Counted from the first letter of the stretch, positions 8,779 through 17,571 are shown. The stretch is 64,000 nt of DNA from Ilyobacter_A sp963675185 (GCA_963675185.2 CAXXOH010000002.1:602685-666684), one strand, 5' to 3'. Program-made: numbers and translations. The notes: generated by a model not told the origin, from the letters alone.

Positions 8779-9147
8779 TTAACCGCCGTGTTTATGGTGT
8801 TCTATACCCTGAGCCAGAATGTTTTTCACATGCTCGTCATCTAAGCTGTAGTAGACGACCTTACCTTCCTTCCTGTTCTTTACCACCCTGTACTGTCTCA
8901 GTAACCTGAGCTGGTGTGATATCGATGAATGAGACATATTAAGCACATGTGCTATGTCGCATACACACATCTCCTCTTGAAGGAGCATAGAGACTATCCT
9001 AAGTCTGGTCTTATCCGAAAATATTTTGAAAAATCTTGATACATCCTCCAAAAGTCCCTCTTCATACATGCTTTCTTTTACACGCTCAACTATATCCTTA
9101 TGTATAATATTACAGCTGCAAACATCCTCTTTACCGTTTTTCCTCAC
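8779..9147 (-). CDS. ArsR/SmtB-family metal-sensing repressor (CadC-like)
   Basis: A 122-residue winged-helix repressor. N-terminal Cys10 and Cys12 (CSC) and Cys61 and Cys63 in the MCVCDIA helix match the thiolate (alpha-3N) site of CadC, which senses Cd, Pb and Zn. HH117-118 and the DDEH segment near the C-terminus could form the second, Zn-type alpha-5 site. Residues about 64-90 (DIAHVLNMSHSSISHQLRLL) are the DNA-recognition helices. GTG at 9147 has GAGAGGTGAT at good spacing, better than the GTG at 9156. It lies upstream of the ATPase on the same strand with a separate promoter. In the family, metal binding releases the repressor from DNA. Confidence 0.85.
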   Translation of the reverse strand: MRKNGKEDVCSCNIIHKDIVERVKESMYEEGLLEDVSRFFKIFSDKTRLRIVSMLLQEEMCVCDIAHVLNMSHSSISHQLRLLRQYRVVKNRKEGKVVYYSLDDEHVKNILAQGIEHHKHGG

Positions 9148-9169
9148 TAATATCACCTCTCATATAGTT

Positions 9170-9198
9170 TATATAACATTTTTTAATGCTTTTTTCAA
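9170..9198 (-). promoter_or_regulatory. Promoter of the ArsR-type repressor gene
   Basis: On the minus strand, TTGAAA (9193-9198), a 17-bp spacer ending in ATGT, and TATATA (9170-9175). The core closely resembles the ATPase promoter (both contain AAAAAATGTTATATA), and an imperfect ATATA-AAC-TATAT repeat could be an autoregulatory operator. Confidence 0.65.
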
Positions 9199-9456
9199 GT
9201 TTTCCCATCTGAACAAGAAAAAGAGGAAAAAAACATATTCACTTAAAATCTTAAATTAAAAGATATTTTTTTATTTCGAATACTTCTACCTGCGATGCGG
9301 ATAAACTACTGAATCTATCTACAAAATCTTTTTTGGTCACAGAGCTTTTAAAAATGAGCTGCACAGAGAAAAGAAATTAAAAATAATTTTATAAAAATCT
9401 ATATAGAATAACCACATCGGATTTAACTTGCAAAATTAAAATATGGAGGTATCCCT
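9199..9456. other. Intergenic gap, nothing recognised
   Basis: AT-rich spacer between the divergent ArsR promoter and the GH15 pseudogene. I see no open reading frame with a ribosome binding site, no convincing hairpin and no clear forward promoter. Confidence 0.5.
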
Positions 9457-11339
9457 ATGCCTAGAGACATACCTGTAAGCAACGGCAACCTTTTAGTGGC
9501 CTTTGACGCTGAGTACCGGATAAGAGAATTCTTTTTCCCCCACTTAGGTGAAGAGAAGCACACAAACGGCAACCCCTTCAAAATGGGTATATGGGTTGAT
9601 GGGAGCTTTTCGTGGGTTGATAAATCATGGAAGATTGAAATGAAATATCTAAATGAGAGCCTGGTCACAGACGTAAAACTATTGAATGAAAAATTAAAGA
9701 TAGAACTAAAGATAAACAACCTGGTGGATTTTCATGAGAATATATACAAAAAAAATCACGGCACACAACCTCTCCTCCATCAGGAGGGAGTTAAGGATAT
9801 TTCTGTGCCAAGATTTTGATATAACCGGAAACTGTATAGGCGACACCGCTGTATATAGGCCAAAGGAAAGAATACTTTTGCACTACAAGGGTGCCCGTTA
9901 TTTTCTGATAAACGGATTTTATAACGGCAGTCACGGTTTAGACTACTACGCCATCGGCAGCAAAGAAAAGCAAGGGCTGGAAGGAACTTGAAAGGATGCT
10001 GAAGACGGTGTGTTAGGCTGTAACGCCATAGAGCAGGGGTCTGTCGACTCTTGTTATAGGATTAAGTCTAGACCTTGCCGATAACTCTTCTCAGGCCGTT
10101 TACTATTGGATTGCCGCTGGAAAAAACTACGAGGAAGTCTGCAAACTAAACCACATAATAATAGATAAATCTCCTGAGGAGCTTCTAAATAGGATCGCAA
10201 ACTATTGGAAGCTTTGGAGCAATAAAGAGAATATCAAACTCGATATTTTTCCCGAAAAGATTTCCTGGCTGTATAAAAAAAGCATCCTTATTCTCAGGTC
10301 ACAAATAGACAATAGCGGCGCTATTTTAGCTGCGAATGATTCGGATGTCATGCAGTACTGGGATACATACAGCTACGTCTGGCCAAGGGATGGGGCGCTT
10401 GTTGCCCATGCTTTAGACCTTGCAGGCTATATAGTACTCGCCAGTAGATTTTACAATTTTTGCAGCGATGTACTAGAAAAAGACGGCTATCTGCTCAACA
10501 AATACATCCCTTCAAAAAATGTAGGTAGCTCTTGACATTTATGGTTAGACAACGGAAAGTTGCAGCTACCGATACAAGAGAACGAGTCCGCACTGGTCTT
10601 ATGGGCTCTCTGGCACCACTTCGATAAATACAGGGACATAGAATCTATAAAACCATTATACAAAACTTCTATAAAGAAAGTCGCCGATTTTCTGGTGAAA
10701 TTCAGGGATAGCGAAACCAAACTTCCTCTCCCAAGTTACGACCTGTGGGAAGAGAGGCTGGGTGTACATACTTTTACGGTATCGTCGGTTTGTGGGGCCT
10801 TGACAAGCGCTTCAAATTTCACGGCCGCTTTTGGAGAACTAGAGCTTAGTAAACTCTATAGAAATACAGCCGAAGAAATTAAAAAAGCTATGGGGAAATA
10901 CATGTATTTAAAGGATCAAAAACGTTTTGCTAGAACTGTGACTTTTGACAAAAATGGTGGTGTAGTTGTAGACGCTACCCTAGATGCCAGCCTCTACGGG
11001 CTTTTTGCCTTTGGCGCATACGATGTCAATGATGTGGAGCAGCTGTGTGACAAACTTTGCTGCAACACAGATGTAGGAGGGCTTGCAAGGTATGAGGATG
11101 ATCCCTACTCTGAATGGCACATTACCGGATAGAGAGTTCCTCTTCTGAAGACGAATTGAGAGAGTCTCTCTCTAATGGAATGGGTGGCCGAGCACGCCTT
11201 TGACAGTGGTGTACTTGCAGAACAGGTAAATCCTTTCACCAATGAACCTGTTTCAGTTTCTCCACTAACCTGGAGTCACGCTACCTTTATAAAGGTAGTT
11301 CAAGTTTATCTGAAAAAGTATACTGAATTTAAAAAATAA
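9457..11339 (+). pseudogene. Decayed glycoside hydrolase family 15 (glucoamylase-like) gene
   Basis: Reading across three frames reconstructs a near-complete bacterial GH15 glucan alpha-glucosidase-like protein. It starts at MPRDIPVSNGNLLVAFD with GGAGG before the ATG and ends at about 11339. Landmarks are VDFHENIY, the GTxKDAEDG and EQGSVDS region, DTYSYVWPRDGALVAHALD (catalytic-site region), LPIQENESALVLWA and FTNEPVSVSPLTWSHA. At least five lesions break it: a frameshift near 9745, TGG to TGA inside GT(W)KDAEDG at 9989-9991, a frameshift near 10050, TGG to TGA inside SS(W)H at 10533-10535, and a TAG at about 11130 followed by loss of some codons and another shift in a CT repeat near 11170. 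Intact members degrade alpha-glucans or oligosaccharides. It cannot make a full product. Confidence 0.88.
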
Positions 11340-11373
11340 CAGTGAAATATCATATAATTTTTAAAAATTGAAT

Positions 11374-11402
11374 TGACAACGAAATATGCTTATGCTAGTA
11401 TT
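11374..11402 (+). promoter_or_regulatory. Promoter of the hom leader
   Basis: TTGACA (11374-11379), a 17-bp spacer ending in TGC (extended -10) and TAGTAT (11397-11402). Transcription would start near 11409, about 264 bases before the hom start. Confidence 0.8.
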
Positions 11403-11408
11403 AATTTA

Positions 11409-11551
11409 ACTTGTTTTATCAAGTTGTGGGCTGCATAGCTTATTTTAATTTGCGTAAACCAGCTTAAATTATTCAGCTGAACTGCATTAGTATTTTACCT
11501 GAAATTAGGTTTGTTACGGGGCTTTTTTGGCAAGAAAAAAGCCCTTTTTTA
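11409..11551 (+). promoter_or_regulatory. Structured leader with intrinsic terminator upstream of hom (unassigned attenuator)
   Basis: The leader contains a hairpin AACTTG-TTTTAT-CAAGTT (11409-11426). A long interrupted stem can then form from TGCA/AGCT/AATTT on one side and AAATT/AGCT/TGCA on the other (about 11434-11488). A small hairpin ACCT-GAAATT-AGGT follows near 11499-11512, and then a strong terminator GGGCTTTTTT-loop-AAAAAAGCCC plus T6 (11520-11551). An early GGGCT at 11429-11433 could pair with the AGCCC of the terminator as an antiterminator. It lacks the T-box AGGGTGGNACCGCG, the L-box and the S-box cores, and no Thr/Met-rich leader peptide is seen. The ligand or signal is unknown. 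Confidence 0.6.
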
Positions 11552-11672
11552 ATATAAAAAATTAAAAGATTAAACTTTTATTAATTTTTTTTTATATTTA
11601 AGTATTAATAATTTAATAATATTGTGCTAAAAAATAGAGATATTTTAAAGATTAAGAATAGGGGTGAAAAGT

Positions 11673-12884
11673 TTGAAAATTGGAATTATTGGACTTGGTA
11701 CTGTAGGTGAAGGTACTCTAAAAATACTGCTAAATGAAGCCGAAAAGATTTCTCACAAAGCAAACGCTAATATAGAGGTTAAGTACGCCTGCGACTTAAA
11801 CCTAGATAAAGAGTTCTCTTTTGACTTTGATAAAAGTATTCTGATAAATGACTATAAAAAAATTATTGAAGACGATGAGGTAGAGGTTGTGGTAGAACTT
11901 ATCGGCGGGGAAACCATCGCAAAGAAAATACTTTTAGAAGCCCTTGAAAACGGAAAAAGTGTAGTTACCGCCAACAAGGCACTTATTGCAAAACACGCTA
12001 AAGAGCTTTTTAAAAAAGCTAAGGAAACCAATACTGCCATATATTACGAAGCAAGTGTTGGAGGGGGTATACCTATTATCATCCCTCTTCAAGAAAGCCT
12101 TATTGCAAACAATATCCAAAGTATAAAAGGAATAATAAACGGTACTGCAAACTATATTCTAACAGAGATGACTCAAAAAGGCCTAAGCTTTGACGCGGTT
12201 TTAAAGGTAGCAATGGAAAAAGGATATGCAGAGGCAGACCCTACCTATGACATAGAGGGAATAGATACAGCACACAAAATCACAATACTCGCCTCCATAG
12301 CTTATGGTGGCTGTGTTGATTTTGATGAGGTTTCCATTAGCGGAATCACAAAAATAAAACAAGAAGATATACAGGCTGCTGACGAGCTTGGCTACGTTAT
12401 AAAACTTGTGGCATCTGCTAAAAATATCGGGGACAGGGTCGAAGTATGCGTAAAACCTACCCTTCTGGAAAAAGACGAGCAACTTGCAAATGTAAACGGG
12501 GTTTTCAATGCTATTGAGGTAGAGGGGGATTATGTAGGTAAGACTCTTTTCTACGGTAAGGGAGCTGGAATGGACGCAACGGCATCTGCAGTTGTTGCTG
12601 ACATCGTTAAGGGATGCATAAGAAGCAAGTACGAAGGGGATTTTTACTACAATATAGAAAAACCTATAAACGTAGTACCTTCGGATGATATCGTATCTAA
12701 ATTCTACTTGAGGGTAGAAAAAGCTGACATCCACCTTTGCGAAGATATAAAGGATGCAGGCATCGAAGTAGAGCACTTCATAAAAAAAGATGGTTACATA
12801 ATAATATTAACCGAAGCAGTTAAAGAAAAGGACCTTAAGGCTCATCTAGAGAGTTTTGACTACCTTGCTCTTAACATCAACTAG
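11673..12884 (+). CDS. hom: Homoserine dehydrogenase
   Basis: Reduces aspartate semialdehyde to homoserine, the branch point to threonine and methionine. The 403-residue monofunctional form has the N-terminal NAD(P)-binding GLGTVGEG, the TANKALIAKHAKEL segment, the catalytic-domain GIINGTANYILT and YAEADPTYDIEGIDTAHK, and a short C-terminal ACT domain (last about 70 residues) that in relatives mediates threonine feedback. A TTG at 11673 follows AGGGGTG by about 6 bases and gives MKIGIIGLG; the upstream GTG at 11664 has no binding site. Transcription is probably controlled by the structured terminator leader upstream. asd, which makes its substrate, follows on the same strand. Confidence 0.9.
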   Translation: MKIGIIGLGTVGEGTLKILLNEAEKISHKANANIEVKYACDLNLDKEFSFDFDKSILINDYKKIIEDDEVEVVVELIGGETIAKKILLEALENGKSVVTANKALIAKHAKELFKKAKETNTAIYYEASVGGGIPIIIPLQESLIANNIQSIKGIINGTANYILTEMTQKGLSFDAVLKVAMEKGYAEADPTYDIEGIDTAHKITILASIAYGGCVDFDEVSISGITKIKQEDIQAADELGYVIKLVASAKNIGDRVEVCVKPTLLEKDEQLANVNGVFNAIEVEGDYVGKTLFYGKGAGMDATASAVVADIVKGCIRSKYEGDFYYNIEKPINVVPSDDIVSKFYLRVEKADIHLCEDIKDAGIEVEHFIKKDGYIIILTEAVKEKDLKAHLESFDYLALNIN

Positions 12885-12907
12885 GGGTAGGAGTTTTTTT
12901 AATAAAT

Positions 12908-12935
12908 TAAAGGGTAACCTGGCTATGCCCCTTTT
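12908..12935 (+). terminator. Possible weak terminator after hom
   Basis: TAAAGGG and CCCTTTTA can pair around a 14-base loop. The stem is short, so read-through into asd is likely. The rest of the 171-bp gap before asd shows no clear promoter with a sensible transcription start. Confidence 0.35.
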
Positions 12936-13055
12936 ATAGGAGCGTATTCTTTGAATTCAAGCAGTTGTATTTTCTTTTCTAGGCAATAAAATGCCGAATA
13001 AAGCATTGTGCTTTACATAAAAATTTAATCTATTTAATACAGGGGAGAGGATTGT

Positions 13056-14066
13056 ATGAAAAAATATAATGTGGCAGTAGTTGGTGCTACTGGTGCTGTC
13101 GGAGTAGAAGTCCTGAAGGTATTAGAAGACAGGGATTTTCCTCTAAAAGAACTTCATCTTTTTGCGTCTGCCAGATCAGCAGGTAAGACACTTAAATTTA
13201 AAGGTAAAGATTTAGTTATAGAAGAGCTAACGGAAGAGTTCCATAAAGGTATAGACATTGCTATTTTCTCTGCTGGGGCAGATATAACTAAAAAGTTTGC
13301 TCCTATAGCTGCAGAAAATGGTGTCGTAGTAATAGACAACAGTAGTGCATTCAGAATGGATCCTGAGGTGCCTCTTGTAGTACCTGAAGTTAACCCGGAG
13401 GATGCATTTAAACACAAGGGAATTATTGCAAACCCAAACTGCTCTACAATCCAAATGTGTGTTGCACTTTATCCGATCCATAAAAAATATGGAATTAAGA
13501 AAATAATTGTTTCTACTTACCAAGCTGCTTCAGGTGCAGGTGCTAAAGGTATGGACGAACTACTTTCTCAAGCAAAGCAATTTGTTGAGGGAAAAGAGCT
13601 TGAGGTGTCTGCATTTGCTCACCCGCTTCTTTTCAATGTAATCCCTCACATAGATGTATTTTTAGAAAATGATTACTCTAAAGAAGAGATGAAAATGATA
13701 AATGAAACTCATAAAATTTTCCACGATGATTCAATCAGAATAACAGCTACAGCTGTCAGAGTTCCTGTCCTTAGGGCTCATTCCGAGTCTATTACTCTTG
13801 AGCTTGAAAAAGAGTTTGACGTAAAAGATGTTAAAGAACTCCTTGCAAATTCTGAGGGGATAATTGTTAAAGACAACCTTGAAAACAAAGAATACCCTAT
13901 GCCTAAAGATGTGGCAGGCAAGTATGAAACATATGTTGGAAGAATAAGAAAAGACCTGGCTTTCGACAATGGTTTATCTCTATGGGTTGTTGCAGACCAA
14001 GTTTTAAAAGGGGCTGCTTTAAACGCGGTTCAAATAGCTGAACTTCTAGCTAAAAAAGATGCTTAA
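13056..14066 (+). CDS. asd: Aspartate-semialdehyde dehydrogenase
   Basis: Makes aspartate semialdehyde from aspartyl phosphate with NADPH. The product feeds hom and, through dapA at 22.5 kb, the diaminopimelate pathway. The 336-residue protein starts with the NADP-binding VGATGAVGVE, has the catalytic cysteine C129 in NPNCSTIQM, then the STYQAASGAGAKGMDEL segment and the RVPVLRAHSE region with active-site Arg and His, all in normal order. GGGGAGAGG lies 5 bases before the ATG. Aspartokinase is not in this window, so the aspartate pathway is split across the chromosome. Confidence 0.93.
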   Translation: MKKYNVAVVGATGAVGVEVLKVLEDRDFPLKELHLFASARSAGKTLKFKGKDLVIEELTEEFHKGIDIAIFSAGADITKKFAPIAAENGVVVIDNSSAFRMDPEVPLVVPEVNPEDAFKHKGIIANPNCSTIQMCVALYPIHKKYGIKKIIVSTYQAASGAGAKGMDELLSQAKQFVEGKELEVSAFAHPLLFNVIPHIDVFLENDYSKEEMKMINETHKIFHDDSIRITATAVRVPVLRAHSESITLELEKEFDVKDVKELLANSEGIIVKDNLENKEYPMPKDVAGKYETYVGRIRKDLAFDNGLSLWVVADQVLKGAALNAVQIAELLAKKDA

Positions 14067-14081
14067 TAAATATAATCAAAT

Positions 14082-14111
14082 AAAAAAGTCAGCCTGAAGG
14101 CTGACTTTTTT
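14082..14111. terminator. Terminator between asd and ade
   Basis: AAAAAAGTCAGCC-TGAA-GGCTGACTTTTTT. Symmetric A and T tracts allow it to work for both converging genes. Confidence 0.9.
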
Positions 14112-14182
14112 ATTTCTCTTTGGTCACAATTCTTCTACATTCCCTAACTTTATCCGGACAAGTTTATACACTCCCCCATCTA

Positions 14183-15901
14183 TCAGGCCTTTAAATCCAG
14201 AAACTTAAAGTTACTTACGTCAAAAATTCCCTTGTCGGTCAGCCTTATTTCCGGTATCACAGGTAGGGAAATAAACGACAAGGTCAAAAAAGGGTTAAAA
14301 TTTCCGTTACCCATAATTTTTTCTGTCTTTTCATGCAGCTTTTTCAAATTTTTCACCACCTCGCTTGGGGTTTTTCCGGTAATGAGCCCTCCTATTTCGA
14401 GTTTTAATGACGCTTCTACTCTCCCGTCAACACACAGGGCTATCCCCCCTCCTATTCTCCTCACCTCGTTTAAGGCCTTTACTAGATCTCCGTCATCTGC
14501 CCCAACCGCTATTACATTATGTGAGTCATGGGATACACTTACCGCTATAGCCCCATTTTTCAATCCAAAGCCTTTAACTATACCCTTTCCTATGTTGCCA
14601 CTGTTTTTATGCCTTTCCACCACCAACATCTTCAATTGGTCCCTTTCCACTGATATTTGAAACTCCCCTCTTTTTATGCACACCTCTTCTACAACATGCC
14701 TAGTCTCTAACCTGTTTGGGATTATCTCTATTATATTGGCTTTATCTCCCACATCAACGCCTATACTTATGTCCGCTTTTGAAATTTCACCAAAGTTCAT
14801 CGATGAGGCAAGTTTTTCCGGCACAGAGCAATAGTTGTCAGACTTCTTAATGCATTCTCCGTTTTCCGCCACCAGCTCTCCGTTTTTGAATACCTTTTCA
14901 ATGCTCACCTTCTCCAAGTCTGAAACTATTATGAAGTCGGCCCTGTAGCCGGGCGCCACAGCCCCTCTGTCTTTTAAACCATAACACTCCGCACTATTCA
15001 GGCTGGCCATTTGATAAGCAATGACAGCCGGAACCCCTGCTTCTATAGCTGTCCTCACAGCACAGTCCACGCTACCCTCTTCTATCAGATGGTCCAAGTG
15101 CTTGTCATCGGTGCAGATACATAGCCTCCTGCTGTTTGAAGGTGTAACCACTTTGGATATTTCGCGGATGTTTTTGGCTGCTGTCCCCTCCCTTATCATG
15201 ACATACATACCTCTCCTAAGCCTCTCTTTTGCCTCCTGAGCGCTTTGGCACTCATGGTCTGTCGTAATACCTGCCGAAGCATAGGCGTTTATCTCGTTTA
15301 TTCCTAGCCCCGCACCGTGCCCATCCACTAGCTTCCCTCTTTTTATAGATCCTCCTATTTTACTTAGCATGTCCGGTTCGCAGTTTAGTACTGCAGGATA
15401 ATTCATCACTTCCCCTAAACCCAGCACTCTTTCATGAAGATAAAATTCCTCCAAATCCACTGCTGTGAGAATTGCCCCCGAACTTTCGAACAGTGTAGCC
15501 GGCACGCAGGATGGCAACATCATAAAAATATCTAGTACTGTTTTTTCCGAAGAATCCAGTATATATTTTATGCCATCTTTCCCAGCTACATTGGCTATCT
15601 CATGGGGATCGGCTATAACTGTTGTCACTCCATGCGGAAGAACTGCATCTGAATACGCTGCCGGTGTTACAAGTGAGGACTCTAGGTGCATGTGGGCATC
15701 TATAAATGACGGCGCTATATATTTTCCACTACAATCTAACTCATTTTCCCCACTGTACTCGCCCAATCCAACTATATAACCATCCTGTAGGGCTACATCC
15801 CCTCTGAAGATTTCCTGCGTAAACACGTCAACTATGTCTGCATTTTTCAGCACCAGCTGAGCTCTGGTTTTTCCGCTTGCCGCTTCTATAAACTTTTCCA
15901 T
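14183..15901 (-). CDS. ade: Adenine deaminase
   Basis: Deaminates adenine to hypoxanthine in purine salvage. The 572-residue protein belongs to the amidohydrolase superfamily. It has the metal-binding HMHLESSLVTP, the ATVIADPHEIANV-type segment, the VDGHGAGL motif, CTDDKHLDHL, the substrate-site SVSHDSHNVIAVG near the C-terminus and the GGGIALC region, all characteristic of bacterial Ade. GGGAGG precedes the ATG. It lies downstream of guaB on the same strand, with an adenine-type riboswitch filling the gap, so adenine very probably controls its own deaminase. Hypoxanthine can then enter the IMP pool used by guaB and guaA. Confidence 0.93.
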   Translation of the reverse strand: MEKFIEAASGKTRAQLVLKNADIVDVFTQEIFRGDVALQDGYIVGLGEYSGENELDCSGKYIAPSFIDAHMHLESSLVTPAAYSDAVLPHGVTTVIADPHEIANVAGKDGIKYILDSSEKTVLDIFMMLPSCVPATLFESSGAILTAVDLEEFYLHERVLGLGEVMNYPAVLNCEPDMLSKIGGSIKRGKLVDGHGAGLGINEINAYASAGITTDHECQSAQEAKERLRRGMYVMIREGTAAKNIREISKVVTPSNSRRLCICTDDKHLDHLIEEGSVDCAVRTAIEAGVPAVIAYQMASLNSAECYGLKDRGAVAPGYRADFIIVSDLEKVSIEKVFKNGELVAENGECIKKSDNYCSVPEKLASSMNFGEISKADISIGVDVGDKANIIEIIPNRLETRHVVEEVCIKRGEFQISVERDQLKMLVVERHKNSGNIGKGIVKGFGLKNGAIAVSVSHDSHNVIAVGADDGDLVKALNEVRRIGGGIALCVDGRVEASLKLEIGGLITGKTPSEVVKNLKKLHEKTEKIMGNGNFNPFLTLSFISLPVIPEIRLTDKGIFDVSNFKFLDLKA

Positions 15902-15944
15902 ACCTTTCCTCCCGTTGTATATCGTGTCATTTTATAAAATTATA

Positions 15945-15998
15945 TATTTCAAAAAACAAAAAATGGCCCATCCGAGGCGTACCCTCAAATGAGACCAT
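15945..15998 (-). terminator. Terminator in the ade leader (expression platform)
   Basis: Read on the minus strand, ATGG...CAT, GAGG, a GTAC-containing loop, CCTC and ATGGGCCAT form a long imperfect hairpin, followed by T6-G-T6. It lies between the adenine aptamer and the ade start. Confidence 0.7.
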
Positions 15999-16008
15999 AA
16001 ACGGAAAA

Positions 16009-16094
16009 GAGCACACCAACAGTGCTCCATAATCAACAGATTTTTGCTCTGTTGGTAGAAACTCTTTTCGCATATTAAAAAGATTATATGGATC
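16009..16094 (-). promoter_or_regulatory. Adenine-type purine riboswitch upstream of ade
   Basis: The minus strand carries a purine aptamer (16094 down to 16024): J1/2 CATATAATC, P2 TCTTTTT/GAAAAGA with a 7-base loop, J2/3 GTTTCTACC, P3 AACAGA/TCTGTT with a 7-base loop, and J3/1 GATTATGGAGC, which closes P1. The base equivalent to position 74 is U, which by established rules selects adenine. The 3' strand of P1 (GGAGC) can alternatively pair in GAGCAC-TGTTGGT-GTGCTC followed by TTTT (16009-16027). Adenine binding would prevent this, consistent with activation by adenine. The aptamer starts only about 14 bases after the guaB stop. Confidence 0.88.
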
Positions 16095-16107
16095 TAATAT
16101 TTTTATT

Positions 16108-17571
16108 CTATTTGTGGTAATTAGGAGCTTCTTTTGTGATGCTTATATCGTGAGGATGGCTCTCTTGAAGCCCTGCTCCAGTTATTTTAACGAATTTACC
16201 ATTGTCTCTCAAATCCGCAATTGTAGGGGTACCGCAGTATCCCATACCGGCTCTAAGTCCTCCGCAAAGCTGGAATATGACATCGGACAGTTTACCTTTG
16301 TAAGGCACTTTCCCTTCTATTCCTTCTGGAACTAGTTTTTTAGCCTCAGCTTCACTTTGGAAATATCTGTCTTTACTTCCTCTTTGCATAGCTGCAAGTG
16401 ATCCCATACCAACGTATACTTTGAATCTTCTACCATCATAAAGGATCTCTTCCCCAGGTGCTTCCTCAGTACCTGCTAAAAGTCCGCCTGCCATTACGCA
16501 GTTGGCACCGGCAGCTATAGCCTTTACAACGTCTCCAGAAAGCTTGATTCCTCCGTCAGCTATAACAGGTATTCCGTACTGTTTAGCCAACATGTAAACG
16601 TCATTTACAGCTGATATTTGAGGTACTCCTACACCGGCTACTACCCTTGTAGTACATATAGATCCAGGTCCTACCCCTACTTTTACTGCGTCTGCACCTG
16701 CTTCTATAAGCTCTCTCGCAGCTTCAGCAGTTACAATGTTCCCCCCTATAACGTCTAGCTTAGGAAAGGCATTTTTTATCTCTCTAACAGTTTCAATTAC
16801 ACCGTTTGAATGTCCGTGTGCAGAGTCGACAGTTATAACGTCTACGCCTGCTTTTACAAGCGCTGCTACTCTTTCAAGTGTGTCATTTCCTACGCTGACG
16901 GCAGCCCCGACTCTAAGCCTACCTTGTAAGTCCTTACAAGCATTAGGAAACTCCTCTATGTTATCTATATCTTTTATAGTTATTAGCCCTTTTAGCTTCC
17001 CATCTTTACCTACAATAGGAAGTTTTTCAATTCTATTTTCAAGAAGTACTTCTTTTGCTTGCTCTAGAGTAGTTCCCTCTGGAGCAGTTATAAGGTTGTC
17101 CTTCGTCATTATTGATTCCACGCTTTTTGAAAGGTCTTTTCTGTACTTAAGATCTCTGTTAGTTATTATCCCAACTAGAGTTCCATCATCTTCTACAACA
17201 GGCAGACCTGATATTCTGTAAGTCCCCATTATCTTGTCAGCATCCTCTAGAGTAGAGTTTCTGCTAAGTATTATAGGGTCTGTTATCATCCCGCTTTCGT
17301 TTCTTTTTACCTTGTCTACTTCGGCAGCCTGCTGTTCTATAGACATATTTTTATGGATGAAACCAATACCACCTTCTCTAGCCAAAGCTATTGCAAGCTT
17401 AGCTTCTGTTACCGTATCCATAGCCGAGCTTATGAACGGTATGTTCATCTCGATATTTTTAGTAAGTTTTGTTTTTAGGCTAACTTCACTTGGAAGTACA
17501 TTTGACTTTTGAGGAACTAAAAGTACGTCATCAAAAGTAATTGCTTCTTTTATTATCTTCCCGTTTAGCAT
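16108..17571 (-). CDS. guaB: IMP dehydrogenase
   Basis: Oxidises IMP to XMP with NAD+, the first committed step to GMP. The 487-residue protein has the usual TIM barrel interrupted by two CBS domains (residues about 95-210, from IMTKD and ITNRDLKYR to LITIKDI). The catalytic loop cysteine lies in GVGPGSICTTR, and the mobile flap region is YFQSEAEAKKLVPEGIEG. AGGAGG precedes the ATG. A TTGGAT-18-TATAAA pair upstream could be its promoter, because the guaA terminator separates it from guaA. No terminator lies between its stop and the adenine aptamer, so transcripts probably run on into the ade leader. Confidence 0.95.
   Translation of the reverse strand: MLNGKIIKEAITFDDVLLVPQKSNVLPSEVSLKTKLTKNIEMNIPFISSAMDTVTEAKLAIALAREGGIGFIHKNMSIEQQAAEVDKVKRNESGMITDPIILSRNSTLEDADKIMGTYRISGLPVVEDDGTLVGIITNRDLKYRKDLSKSVESIMTKDNLITAPEGTTLEQAKEVLLENRIEKLPIVGKDGKLKGLITIKDIDNIEEFPNACKDLQGRLRVGAAVSVGNDTLERVAALVKAGVDVITVDSAHGHSNGVIETVREIKNAFPKLDVIGGNIVTAEAARELIEAGADAVKVGVGPGSICTTRVVAGVGVPQISAVNDVYMLAKQYGIPVIADGGIKLSGDVVKAIAAGANCVMAGGLLAGTEEAPGEEILYDGRRFKVYVGMGSLAAMQRGSKDRYFQSEAEAKKLVPEGIEGKVPYKGKLSDVIFQLCGGLRAGMGYCGTPTIADLRDNGKFVKITGAGLQESHPHDISITKEAPNYHK

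Noticed and set aside
9457..11339. TGA read as tryptophan, or programmed frameshifting, to keep the GH15 gene intact
   Set aside because: Other genes here end at TGA (for example dapA) and keep no internal TGA, and the GH15 region also has frameshifts, a TAG and missing codons. Simple decay explains it.
11409..11551. T-box, lysine or SAM riboswitch before hom
   Set aside because: The AGGGTGGNACCGCG T-box core and the L-box and S-box cores are absent.
13012..13040. TTTACA-17-TAATAC as the asd promoter
   Set aside because: Transcription would begin inside the ribosome binding site, leaving no usable leader.
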